This document shows positions 36,742-44,195 of a stretch of DNA of 64,000 bases, piece after piece. Position 1 is the first letter of the stretch, and each line of letters starts with the position of its first letter. Under the pieces are notes generated by a model. That model ran no database searches. It saw nothing but the letters and a program-made list of their open reading frames with translations, and was not told the origin of the DNA. A program made the translations under genes and the position numbers. The DNA is from Candidatus Methylopumilus rimovensis (lineage in GTDB: Bacteria; Pseudomonadota; Gammaproteobacteria; Burkholderiales; Methylophilaceae), in contig NZ_CP040986.1 of NCBI RefSeq assembly GCF_006364615.1, positions 372,001 to 436,000 on the forward strand, given 5' to 3'.

Positions 36742-38718
36742 TTATTTTTTTCCTTCAGATCCTATGAGTTCTCTCACTTTTTTACTGAACACTGCAACAT
36801 CTAACGGCTTGGTCATGTAATCGACAACACCATTTGATTTCAAGCGCTCCATAGTTTCGGGTAATGCATCTGCACTTAAAATCATCATGGGTATATTTTG
36901 GAATTCTGATTTTGATTTCACATGATTCACCAGATCTTCACCAGAGCCATCGGGCAAGTGAAGGTCTATCAAAAGTAATGATGGCACCATTTCTTTTAAA
37001 AAGCGTTTAGCATCCTTAATGGTCGCTACACTGTGAATGCGTAAATCTTGCTGGCGATGAATAATGGCCTCCACCAATGCACGGTTACTCACATTGTCTT
37101 CAACATAAAGAATTGAGCTATTCTTAAGTAACTTAAAAGATTGTTTGTCATGGGTATCATGGTTTAATTCGCTGGATGTATGGCTTGCACTCGTTGCCGG
37201 AATTTCTATCCAGAAAAGACTTTTATCTTTGGCTACATCAATCTTGCCATTCATGGCTAGCATAATCTGTTTCGAGAGCGCTAAACCCAAGCCCGTCCCT
37301 TCAATTTTGGTATTCTCGGCACCCAGTCTCTCAAAAGGCGTAAATAATCTTTCTCTTAATTGAGCAGGAATACCAGGCCCACTATCCTGAACCTCGATCA
37401 CAATGTGGTCTTGTTTGCGGTAGGCATTCAATGCTACAGAGGAACTCACTGGGCCATATTTCAGTGCGTTGGAAAGTAAATTCAATATCACTTGTAAAAG
37501 TTTTTGTCGGTTCGCTTTTGCCCAAAGATTCGGAGCAATATTACATTTAATTTCTATGTCGCGAATTTTTCCTATAGGCGAGATATAGTGTGTTGCTTCT
37601 TCTAATAGTTCATTAATTGGAGTCGCTGTTAATTCTAGAGAGGTTTCGCCTGATTCAATGCGCGCAATTTCCAGTACCTCATTAATCAGTTTGAGTAAGT
37701 GTTGTCCAGCACCTCTAATCAGCGAGACACTGTCACGTTGTTTGCCAAGTGGTAAGTCCTGCTCTAATAGCTGCGTAAATCCTAGAATAGCATTGAGTGG
37801 GGTTCTGAGTTCGTGACTCGTTCTAGATAAAAACATACTTTTTGAAGCGCTCGCTTCTTCCGCTTCATGCCTTGCTTGCAGAGCGTCACTAATATTTTTT
37901 GCGAGTAATTGTGAAGCTTGCTCTAACTCATCTGATAGCTGTCCTAGTTCGTCTTTGCTACTCGAGGCTATATCCAGCGCTTCTGCGCGTGCTAAGTGAC
38001 CTGCATTATCTCGAAGGAGACGCACACGTTTAACAATAGTGCGAGAGTATATCCATACAGCCATAAGTGAACCAATGATACCGGCAATCGCAGCGATCAG
38101 TGTCACGGTAATATTTTGTTGGCGCTGCAAAAATATTTCTTGTTGATCTTGCTCAGCTAGGAGTGCTTCTTCAGTGTTGAGCGCCTCGATTTCTTCTCTC
38201 AGTTTATCCAGCGTGGCTACTTGAGATTTAAATTGTGCAATTAATTGATTCGAGGCAATCGCAGTTTCATGACTAGAGAGCGCCTTTAAGTCTGCTAAAT
38301 TTTTAGTGACGAGTGGCAAGATTTTAGATAGTCGCTCTTTTTGCTCGTCGTTTTCTAGTCGCTCTTCCAAGGTGGTGATGATTTTCGGTAGTTTTTTTTC
38401 TGCCTCAAAAAAGATACCTAGAAAGTGTTTGTCACCGGTCAGTAAGAAATCTCTCACACCAGTTGAGGCTTCTAGGAGTTGGGTATGAACGGTTTGAATA
38501 TCACGCTGATTTTGAAGTGCACGTTTAAGTTGATTTTCGAGCTTGGTAGATTCTAGCTCGCGTATGAAGAGTGAAGTTAAGGAAGCCAGTAATATCGCTA
38601 AGGGTAGCGCAATCACAATGACACCCTTGAAACCTAACGGCAAATTCTGCCATGCTTTTTCAAGCCAGCGTGCTGGCGGAAATTTTTTTATTTTAGCGTT
38701 TGTAATTTGATTGTTCAT
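36742..38718 (-). CDS. Hybrid sensor histidine kinase with CHASE3 sensor domain
   Basis: A 658-residue inner-membrane kinase. Two membrane helices (about 31-51 and 203-224) flank a periplasmic helical CHASE3-type domain. A HAMP segment follows, then HisKA with the phospho-His in SRTSHELRTPLNAILGF (about 300), HATPase_c (NLLSNALKYG, DSGPGIP, GTGLGLALSK) and a C-terminal receiver with Asp in LLIDLHLPDGSGED. The ligand is unknown. It is not the phosphate sensor PhoR, which lacks CHASE3 and a receiver. It forms an operon with the receiver protein downstream and lies near a LuxR-type regulator. Confidence 0.88.
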   Translation of the reverse strand: MNNQITNAKIKKFPPARWLEKAWQNLPLGFKGVIVIALPLAILLASLTSLFIRELESTKLENQLKRALQNQRDIQTVHTQLLEASTGVRDFLLTGDKHFLGIFFEAEKKLPKIITTLEERLENDEQKERLSKILPLVTKNLADLKALSSHETAIASNQLIAQFKSQVATLDKLREEIEALNTEEALLAEQDQQEIFLQRQQNITVTLIAAIAGIIGSLMAVWIYSRTIVKRVRLLRDNAGHLARAEALDIASSSKDELGQLSDELEQASQLLAKNISDALQARHEAEEASASKSMFLSRTSHELRTPLNAILGFTQLLEQDLPLGKQRDSVSLIRGAGQHLLKLINEVLEIARIESGETSLELTATPINELLEEATHYISPIGKIRDIEIKCNIAPNLWAKANRQKLLQVILNLLSNALKYGPVSSSVALNAYRKQDHIVIEVQDSGPGIPAQLRERLFTPFERLGAENTKIEGTGLGLALSKQIMLAMNGKIDVAKDKSLFWIEIPATSASHTSSELNHDTHDKQSFKLLKNSSILYVEDNVSNRALVEAIIHRQQDLRIHSVATIKDAKRFLKEMVPSLLLIDLHLPDGSGEDLVNHVKSKSEFQNIPMMILSADALPETMERLKSNGVVDYMTKPLDVAVFSKKVRELIGSEGKK

Positions 38719-38766
38719 CTTAAGAAATTTAATCTATGGATTCACGTATTGAAATAATTTTAAAAT

Positions 38767-39528
38767 TTAAGATTTATAACCTAGCTCAACAGCTTTTACA
38801 GCGGCCTGTGTTCTGTCTTTGACACCAAGCTTATTGAGTATACGCTCCACATGTATTTTTACAGTCCCAGACGCAATGCCTAGTTTATGACCTAATTCTT
38901 TATTACTCAATCCCGCTGGTAGCAGTGCAAAAATTTCTCGCTCTCTTGGGGTAAGCGTTTCCAGAATGGATTGATCTGATTCACTTCGAGCTATTCCTTG
39001 ATGTTGAGAGATTGCAAGTGCAATGATGCCAGCTACAGCGTTTAAAGAATCTTTCTCTACATGACTGAGTGTAAGTTTTTTCCCTGATAATCCAATGACA
39101 CCTTTAGCATGCTGTCCGATTGCAATAGGAACTAAACACTCATGATGAAGGGGATCTAAGTGTGTCCATAACTGCGTATTTTTGTTTTCATAGAGTGTAA
39201 ACTGCACTGGATTTTTTAGCATTTGCGCTAGTATACCCATCATGGGAATTCTGGCTCCCACAGGGAGCGTTTGACCAATTTGAGTATAGATAACGAGTTT
39301 GCCCATATTTTCTATGGCAAGCACAGCTTGTTGCGCTGACACAAGGTTACATAAGGAGTGCAGTAGGCTCGATGCGGTATTTACATTCCACCCCTGCATG
39401 AATAGTTGTTGACCAAACTCTAAGTAAAGACGTAAGTGTGACTCATTTGACTCCGTCTCTCTGAGGCTCTGCCTGAATGCGCGTGCACTTGAAAGCTGCT
39501 TGGGGTTATTTTTGATTTCATTTGCCAT
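38767..39528 (-). CDS. GAF-domain LuxR-type transcriptional regulator
   Basis: A 253-residue regulator. The middle (about 45-170) resembles a GAF sensor domain (LCNLVSAQQAVLAIENMGKLVIYTQIG, HECLVPIAIGQHAKGVIGLSG). The C-terminus is a LuxR/NarL helix-turn-helix: TPREREIFALLPAGLSNKELGHKLGIASGTVKIHVERILNKLGVKDRTQA, with the usual conserved residues. It lacks a receiver domain. I prefer ATG 39528 to a GTG 18 bases upstream; neither has a good ribosome site. It is divergent from the small secreted protein at 39656, which may be its target. Confidence 0.82.
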   Translation of the reverse strand: MANEIKNNPKQLSSARAFRQSLRETESNESHLRLYLEFGQQLFMQGWNVNTASSLLHSLCNLVSAQQAVLAIENMGKLVIYTQIGQTLPVGARIPMMGILAQMLKNPVQFTLYENKNTQLWTHLDPLHHECLVPIAIGQHAKGVIGLSGKKLTLSHVEKDSLNAVAGIIALAISQHQGIARSESDQSILETLTPREREIFALLPAGLSNKELGHKLGIASGTVKIHVERILNKLGVKDRTQAAVKAVELGYKS

Positions 39529-39655
39529 ATGCCGATCAGTATACACCGTTCTACCTATTTTGGTAGATTTTTCCTTGCCTAAGACCGCACATAATGCACT
39601 CCATGAACAAAGGTATTAAAACTAACTAAAAATTAAAATTAACTAGGAGATCATT

Positions 39656-39928
39656 ATGAAAACTAAAAATCTAATCGCAGTATTATCAGCTGGAATATTA
39701 TTAGCAGTAGCTAGCGCTTATGCAGATGAAAATAAAGATACTAAATTTAATATCAATAATCAAAATCTTTCAAAACGACCATATAGTCAGGCACCTATTG
39801 AGTCTAAGAAAGATAATTTTGAGGGTGCGACATTGATCAATGAGCAAGTGGAGGAAGACACAAAACATAAGCCCATGCGTCTTCATATGCTCGGTAGACA
39901 ACCGTATGCCGTGAAAAATTCGGACTAA
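39656..39928 (+). CDS. Small secreted protein, function unknown
   Basis: A 90-residue protein with a clear signal peptide (about 1-23, ending SAYA-D) and a hydrophilic mature part of about 67 residues rich in Asn, Lys and Glu with no cysteine. TAGGAG precedes the ATG, and a very strong terminator follows, so it is a single-gene transcript. I do not recognise a family. Its position divergent from a GAF-LuxR regulator and near a secreted protease and a CHASE3 kinase suggests an envelope-related role, but nothing in the sequence shows it. Confidence 0.75.
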   Translation: MKTKNLIAVLSAGILLAVASAYADENKDTKFNINNQNLSKRPYSQAPIESKKDNFEGATLINEQVEEDTKHKPMRLHMLGRQPYAVKNSD

Positions 39929-39956
39929 TAAAACTTTAATATATAGATAGCTTCTT

Positions 39957-39993
39957 GATCCTTCCGATCTTTCGATCGGAAGGATTTTTTTTG
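39957..39993 (+). terminator. Strong Rho-independent terminator
   Basis: A perfect 12-bp stem ATCCTTCCGATC (39958-39969) / GATCGGAAGGAT (39974-39985) with a TTTC loop is followed by a run of T. It ends the small secreted protein transcript. Confidence 0.93.
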
Positions 39994-40148
39994 TATTAAC
40001 GTTGGGTCTAAGTAATGCCTTAGCGTATTATTAAGAAAGCTTAAAAAACTATAGAAGCACTCCATTGGATTATTTAAAAGCATAAAATTACGGATTTGAC
40101 TTGAATCAGCCGCTGAAATATTTACAAAAATTAAACACGAGATAGTTG

Positions 40149-41549
40149 ATGACTAAATTTTTATTTTACATTCTATTCTTTTTAAAAACTTTTTTAATCA
40201 TTGATAGTGTGCATAGTGCAGAAACGATTCAGCATAAGCTCATCGATGAACTTCATCAGGACTGGCATATAAAATCTCTCATAAACGAAGAGACAAATGC
40301 AAATAAAAATCAGTATCGATTAGTTGCATCTCCTGATGGTATTGGAGTGCTAAATAAAAATAATGATCTCATATCAATATTCGTCAATCATGAGATTTCA
40401 AGTGATCAGGGAATTATTAGATCACACGGGAGTAGGGGTGCTTTCGTTTCGGAATGGACACTTGACATAAGATCTAAAAAAATTACCTCAGGCAATGATC
40501 TTATTAAAAAAGCTAAATTATGGGATCGTGACAAAAAAATATTTGAAGTAATCAATAACGCTTCCATTCATAAATTATGTTCAGGTGATCTTCCAAGTCA
40601 GTCAGCATTTTTTGACACAAAAAAAATGAAAGGATTTAAAGGGAGATTTTTTTTAAGTGGTGAAGAAGATCGAAACGGAGGAAGAGCTTTTGCGCATATT
40701 GTTTCAGGACCTGAAAAAGGAACATCCTATGAGCTTCCCTATCTAGGTAAATCCTCTTGGGAGAATTTGTTAGCACACCCTAAGAGCGGTGAGAAAACAA
40801 TCGTGGTGGGTATGGATGACAACAAGGACGGTCAAGTTTATCTTTACATAGGAGAAAAAAAATCGAAAGGCAATCCAGTGGAGAGAGCCGGTCTTATGTA
40901 TGGCAACCTCTATGGGATTAAAGTGATTGGTGATCGATTTAATTTAGTTGAACTAGGTGATGTATCTCAAATGTCGGGTAGCGAGATAGAGCAGCTAGGA
41001 CTTGAAAAAAATATTATGCAGTTTAAAAGACCAGAAGATGGAGCGTGGGATACACTCAATAAAAATGTCTTCTACTTTTCTACTACAGACAAGATTGATG
41101 GCATGAGTCAAATCCTTCAACTCACATTCGATGACATCAATAATCCTAAGCAAGGGGGCTCGATTCAATCTATTCTGAACGCTTCAGAAATTGGTGCGCA
41201 GATGTTTGACAATATCACAGTGTCTGATAACGGAAAAATACTCATTAATGAGGATCCTGGTAATCATGAGCACCTCGCATCAATCTGGGAGCTTGATCCT
41301 CATACGAAAAAGACTACAAAACTTTTTTCAGTGAAGCCAGAGTTTTTTCAAGACCAGAATCATCCTAATTTCTTGACGATGGATGAAGAACACTCAGGTA
41401 TTGTTGAAATTACAAAGCATCTAACACATGCGCCTTGGTATAAAAAAAATGAGCGATATTTTCTAGGTACGCTCCAAATCCATAAAAAAATAAATGATCC
41501 AGAGTTAATAGAGCTAGGAGAGCTTTATCTTATTTCAGGCCCAAAATAA
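40149..41549 (+). CDS. Secreted PhoX/DUF839-like protein (possible phosphatase)
   Basis: A 466-residue exported protein with a signal peptide at about 1-23 (ends VHSA-E). The body reads as a beta-propeller of the PhoX (DUF839) type: VNHEISS, SGEEDRNGGRAFAHI, ENLLAHPKSGEKTIVVGMDDNKDGQVYLYIG, FKRPEDGAWDTLNKNVFYFSTTD and NEDPGN are recognisable family segments. Glu and Asp residues in these would bind the Ca/Fe cofactor of PhoX. It is shorter than classical Tat-exported PhoX and lacks an obvious twin-arginine signal, so it is a divergent relative and activity is uncertain. No Pho box precedes it. Start is ATG 40149 rather than the TTG just before it. Confidence 0.65.
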   Translation: MTKFLFYILFFLKTFLIIDSVHSAETIQHKLIDELHQDWHIKSLINEETNANKNQYRLVASPDGIGVLNKNNDLISIFVNHEISSDQGIIRSHGSRGAFVSEWTLDIRSKKITSGNDLIKKAKLWDRDKKIFEVINNASIHKLCSGDLPSQSAFFDTKKMKGFKGRFFLSGEEDRNGGRAFAHIVSGPEKGTSYELPYLGKSSWENLLAHPKSGEKTIVVGMDDNKDGQVYLYIGEKKSKGNPVERAGLMYGNLYGIKVIGDRFNLVELGDVSQMSGSEIEQLGLEKNIMQFKRPEDGAWDTLNKNVFYFSTTDKIDGMSQILQLTFDDINNPKQGGSIQSILNASEIGAQMFDNITVSDNGKILINEDPGNHEHLASIWELDPHTKKTTKLFSVKPEFFQDQNHPNFLTMDEEHSGIVEITKHLTHAPWYKKNERYFLGTLQIHKKINDPELIELGELYLISGPK

Positions 41550-41614
41550 GATAGTTTTAAATTCTTCAATTATGTAATTAATAGCTCTCTAAAAAAGAAA
41601 GCGAAAGTAATGGT

Positions 41615-41983
41615 TTATTTAACGAGTATTAAAAACCAAGTCACAGCGGCATTGATGAGAGTAAAAAAGACAGCCGCACTTCCAATATCTTTAGCGCGCT
41701 TTGCAAGTTTATGACGCTTTATTGAAATACGATCAACCGTTGCCTCAATAGATGAATTAATAAGTTCGACAATAATAATGAGTAGGATGCTGCTAATCAT
41801 CAGCCCTTGTTCGATAGCACTCTCACCAAAATAGATTGCAAGCGGAATAAGAATCAAACTTAAAATAACTTCTTGCCTAAATGCGTCCTCATGCTTAAAT
41901 GCTGCTAATGTTCCAGAAATTGAATAGCCAAAAGCGTTAATGAGCCTTCGAAGACCAGTCTTACCTTTGTATGGATTTTTCAT
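41615..41983 (-). CDS. dgkA: Diacylglycerol kinase (DgkA)
   Basis: A small trimeric inner-membrane kinase that phosphorylates diacylglycerol to phosphatidate. It has 122 residues with three hydrophobic helices. The hallmark IIIVELINSSIEATVDRI carries the catalytic Glu and the metal-binding Glu; FRQEV near residue 36 and AKDIGSAAVFF are also conserved. It lies 8 bases after the 59-residue gene at 41992-42171. Close to a phospholipase-C-like gene and a diacylglycerol glycosyltransferase, it could return diacylglycerol to phospholipid synthesis. Confidence 0.92.
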   Translation of the reverse strand: MKNPYKGKTGLRRLINAFGYSISGTLAAFKHEDAFRQEVILSLILIPLAIYFGESAIEQGLMISSILLIIIVELINSSIEATVDRISIKRHKLAKRAKDIGSAAVFFTLINAAVTWFLILVK

Positions 41984-41991
41984 AATGTAAA

Positions 41992-42171
41992 TTATTTAAT
42001 TCGAGAGTAGTTGTTTCGCCATTCTTCAAGCGCTGCAATTGAATCTTTATAATAGCCCAGAGCCATATCATCATATTTAATTGACCAAGGCATCTCGATC
42101 TCATCAGGTGACCATGTAAAGTATTGATGAACATCATCCATTTTTTTTAGCTGAATATAATAGTTAGGCAT
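41992..42171 (-). CDS. Conserved-looking 59-residue protein upstream of dgkA
   Basis: A short gene that size-based gene finding easily misses. It has ATG 42171 with AGAGGA about 9 bases upstream, 59 codons and a TAA at 41992. The product begins MPNYYIQLKKMDDVHQYF and is rich in Tyr, Trp, Asp and Glu; it has no signal peptide or membrane segment. Reading frame, ribosome site and tight coupling to dgkA make it a credible gene. I do not recognise the family. Confidence 0.68.
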   Translation of the reverse strand: MPNYYIQLKKMDDVHQYFTWSPDEIEMPWSIKYDDMALGYYKDSIAALEEWRNNYSRIK

Positions 42172-42256
42172 TTTAAATTTCCTCTTTAAATGGAATGATC
42201 AATATACTCTGATAATTATATTTGTTGAAAAATTAAAAATAAAGAATTAAGGTTTC

Positions 42257-42285
42257 TGTAACAAAAATGTCATAATTTTTATAAA
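42257..42285 (+). promoter_or_regulatory. Orphan Pho-box-like site
   Basis: TGTAAC (42257-42262) and TGTCAT (42268-42273) are 11 bases apart. TATAAA (42280-42285) is the best -10 but lies only 6 bases on, unlike the 10 bases of the other boxes. It points towards a region with no annotated gene. The reverse orientation does not make a Pho box for the 59-residue gene. Confidence 0.45.
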
Positions 42286-42329
42286 GCTTTGTGCAATTAA
42301 AATTCTTATCGCTGCAGATTCGTTTTGTC

Positions 42330-42375
42330 AGGTGAATGCTGTCCGACCTATAGGACTATTTTTAAAATTTCACCT
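42330..42375 (+). ncRNA. Possible structured RNA downstream of the orphan Pho box
   Basis: A 7-bp perfect outer stem (AGGTGAA 42330-42336, TTCACCT 42369-42375) encloses a GTCC/GGAC hairpin (42341-42356). Together with the upstream promoter-like sequence this could be part of a phosphate-regulated small RNA running about 42292-42495. No terminator with a T-run is evident, so this is weakly supported. Confidence 0.25.
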
Positions 42376-42422
42376 CTAAAAACTATGGAAATGATTTAGA
42401 GTTTAATATCAGAGAGTCTTTA

Positions 42423-42494
42423 ATGCTTCACCGGAAAAATAAGCGTATTCCTCAAGCGTCGATGATCGAGGAAAACATGCACAAACAAAGATGA
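42423..42494 (+). CDS. Possible 23-residue basic peptide
   Basis: ATG 42423 has AGAGAG 6 bases before the start region, opens a 23-codon frame beginning MLHRKNKRIPQ and ends in TGA 42492-42494. The product is strongly basic. Such short frames are common by chance; only its place downstream of a Pho-like box makes it worth listing. Confidence 0.2.
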   Translation: MLHRKNKRIPQASMIEENMHKQR

Positions 42495-42497
42495 ATT

Positions 42498-43289
42498 TTA
42501 CACCAGGAAATGTTTAGCGTAACGCGGAGGGATATCTTTTAAGAAGAACATGGTTAAAAAGTCTGCAGTATTAAAGTCTGGATCCCATGCAGGATCACCA
42601 CATACTTTTGCACCCAACCGCAAATAACCTTTTAGGAGTGCTGGAGGTTCAACGTTAAGATCCTGATCTAATTCATGAATAGGCAAGGGTAGTTTTGGTG
42701 TGACACGATACTCTAAGGGTGATAAGTGTAAAGCATTAATTTTTTTAGCGAGACTTGCTGCATAATGTCCTCCATCTCCCATCGGCACACTGGCACAGCC
42801 AATCATCACTTCGTAATTATTTTTTTTCATGTAGTCTGCAAGACCGCTCCATAGGGCCATGATGACTCCGCCTGTTCTAAAATCTTTATGCACACAAGAG
42901 CGACCCACTTCCACCATCTTATCCGATAAATGCATGAGTCGATCAAGATGAAACTCAAGGTCTGAATAATAAAACCCAGCCTCTTTAGCCTTCTGCGGGG
43001 GAAGGACTCGATAGGTGCCGATGACTTTAAGTGTTTCGGTATCTCGGATTAAAAGATGGTCACAGTATTGATCAAGAATATCTTTATCTATTTTTTCGTA
43101 ATTAGATATTAAGTGGGCGCCCATCTCTTCAGCAAAAACTTTATATCTTAATTGCTGGGCCTCTCTTATCTCATTTTCATCCTGTGCCCATGAAATTTGG
43201 ATAGTATTTTTTTGATTTGTGCGTAAAAATTTTTGATCTTGCGTGTCTAGCTCGCACATTAAGGATGGGTCTAATATTAATTCACTCAT
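42498..43289 (-). CDS. OlsB-like GNAT N-acyltransferase
   Basis: A 263-residue protein of the OlsB family (Acetyltransf_5), which transfers a 3-hydroxyacyl group from acyl carrier protein to the amino group of ornithine to make lyso-ornithine lipid, a phosphorus-free membrane lipid. Family features are RYKVFAEEMGA near residue 48, the Asp/His-rich segment DQYCDHLLIRD, EVGRSCVHKDFRTGGVIMALWSGLADYM and the C-terminal ALLKGYLRLGAKVCGDPAWD. AAGGA precedes the ATG. It lies 75 bases after plcP on the same strand, so the plcP Pho box probably drives it. Hemolysin-type acyltransferases are related, and the amino-acid substrate cannot be read from sequence. Confidence 0.78.
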   Translation of the reverse strand: MSELILDPSLMCELDTQDQKFLRTNQKNTIQISWAQDENEIREAQQLRYKVFAEEMGAHLISNYEKIDKDILDQYCDHLLIRDTETLKVIGTYRVLPPQKAKEAGFYYSDLEFHLDRLMHLSDKMVEVGRSCVHKDFRTGGVIMALWSGLADYMKKNNYEVMIGCASVPMGDGGHYAASLAKKINALHLSPLEYRVTPKLPLPIHELDQDLNVEPPALLKGYLRLGAKVCGDPAWDPDFNTADFLTMFFLKDIPPRYAKHFLV

Positions 43290-43364
43290 AAAAATTCCTT
43301 AGATAAATTTTAATAACACTCTAAAAGTGAAATATTTCATTTGTGTGAAGATAGCTTTAATCTT

Positions 43365-44108
43365 TTATGACAATGAGTGCTGATGCCAGTCGACAAGTTT
43401 TAACTTTCCTTTCTTAGTTTCTACAAGCGCTGTCAGACTCTCTACCCAATCGCCATCGTTGTAATAATCAATACCTTTAATTTTTTTAATGGCTGCTTTA
43501 TGGATATGTCCGCATATCACGCCATCGCATTTTTTTCTTTTGGCTTCAGCTGCCATGAGTTTTTCAAAATTCTCAACATACTTCACGACATTCTTAATTG
43601 AGTTCTTGATGGATAAAGAGAGCGACCAGTAATGAAATCCGTATTTGTGTCTCAAGGTATTAGAGAAATTATTAATTCTCAAGATGATGTAATAGAGGGT
43701 ATCGCCCACAAATGAAAGCCATTTAGCGCATGAGATGATGTTGTCAAAAAGATCGCCATGGGTCACCCACAATCTTTTACCATGCAATGTTGTATGGATA
43801 AGGTCATTTTTGATTTCAATATCACCGAAAGTCATATTAATAAATTGGCGACCCAACTCATCATGATTGCCTGGTATATAGATGACCTTAGAACCGTTTC
43901 TTGCTTTACGTAATAGCTTTTGAATCACGTCATTATGTTTTTGTGGCCAGTACCAGCGTTTTTTGAGCGCCCATCCATCAATGATATCGCCCACCAAGTA
44001 AATCGTTTCAGCAGTATTATTTTTAAGAAAGTCGAGAAGGTATTCGGCCTTACATTCGGCAGTACCTAGGTGAACATCAGAAATCCAAATTGCCCGATAT
44101 CTTTTCAT
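43365..44108 (-). CDS. PlcP-like metallophosphoesterase (phospholipase C type)
   Basis: A 247-residue calcineurin-like phosphoesterase with all metal motifs: SDVHLG, VGDIIDGW, PGNHDE, THGDLFD and CGHIHKA. Proteins of this type (ISDVHLGT..., GW.LKK.WYWPQ.HNDV.QKLLRKAR) are often labelled UDP-2,3-diacylglucosamine hydrolase, but characterised members such as Sinorhizobium PlcP cleave membrane phospholipids to diacylglycerol under phosphate starvation. Two facts favour PlcP over LpxH: a Pho box ending 8 bases before the start codon, and the adjacent acyltransferase, PAP2 and lipid glycosyltransferase genes. It is divergent from plsC across 87 bases. Confidence 0.78.
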   Translation of the reverse strand: MKRYRAIWISDVHLGTAECKAEYLLDFLKNNTAETIYLVGDIIDGWALKKRWYWPQKHNDVIQKLLRKARNGSKVIYIPGNHDELGRQFINMTFGDIEIKNDLIHTTLHGKRLWVTHGDLFDNIISCAKWLSFVGDTLYYIILRINNFSNTLRHKYGFHYWSLSLSIKNSIKNVVKYVENFEKLMAAEAKRKKCDGVICGHIHKAAIKKIKGIDYYNDGDWVESLTALVETKKGKLKLVDWHQHSLS

Positions 44109-44116
44109 ATGTGACC

Positions 44117-44149
44117 ATTAAATATGACAAGTATGAAAGTTTCGTGACA
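44117..44149 (-). promoter_or_regulatory. Pho box and -10 of plcP
   Basis: On the minus strand TGTCAC (44144-44149) and TTTCAT (44133-44138) are 11 bases apart; 10 bases later comes TTTAAT (44117-44122). The plcP ATG is only 8 bases beyond, so the mRNA would have almost no leader. Confidence 0.75.
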
Positions 44150-44155
44150 AAACAG

Positions 44156-44188
44156 TGTCACAAATATGACACAGAAGATCATTAACAT
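44156..44188 (+). promoter_or_regulatory. Pho box and -10 of plsC
   Basis: TGTCAC (44156-44161) and TGACAC (44167-44172) are 11 bases apart; a further TGACAA lies 11 bases upstream (44145-44150). TAACAT (44183-44188) follows after 10 bases and the ATG at 44196 after 7 more. The spacing is the same as in plcP, which shows that the plsC start is 44196 and not the ATG at 44166 inside the box. Confidence 0.65.
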
Positions 44189-44195
44189 GTGTGAC

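Larger units (their letters stand above)
42172..42497. other. 326-base stretch without a confirmed gene
   Basis: It holds a plus-strand Pho-box-like sequence (42257-42273), a nested inverted repeat AGGTGAA/TTCACCT (42330-42375) enclosing GTCC/GGAC, and a 23-codon open frame (42423-42494). The left end is the upstream region of the 59-residue gene. Confidence 0.5.

Noticed and set aside
36742-38718. Hybrid kinase as the phosphate sensor PhoR
   Set aside because: It has a CHASE3 periplasmic domain, HAMP and a receiver, unlike PhoR, and is not next to phoB or phoU.
42172-42280. Pho box regulating the 59-residue gene and dgkA
   Set aside because: The half-sites are oriented to the plus strand; read on the minus strand they do not form TGTCA direct repeats.
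43365-44108. Assignment of this gene as lpxH (UDP-2,3-diacylglucosamine hydrolase)
   Set aside because: The motifs alone allow it, but the Pho box and the adjacent diacylglycerol-using genes fit PlcP better. LpxH is expected to be constitutive. I keep it as an alternative only.
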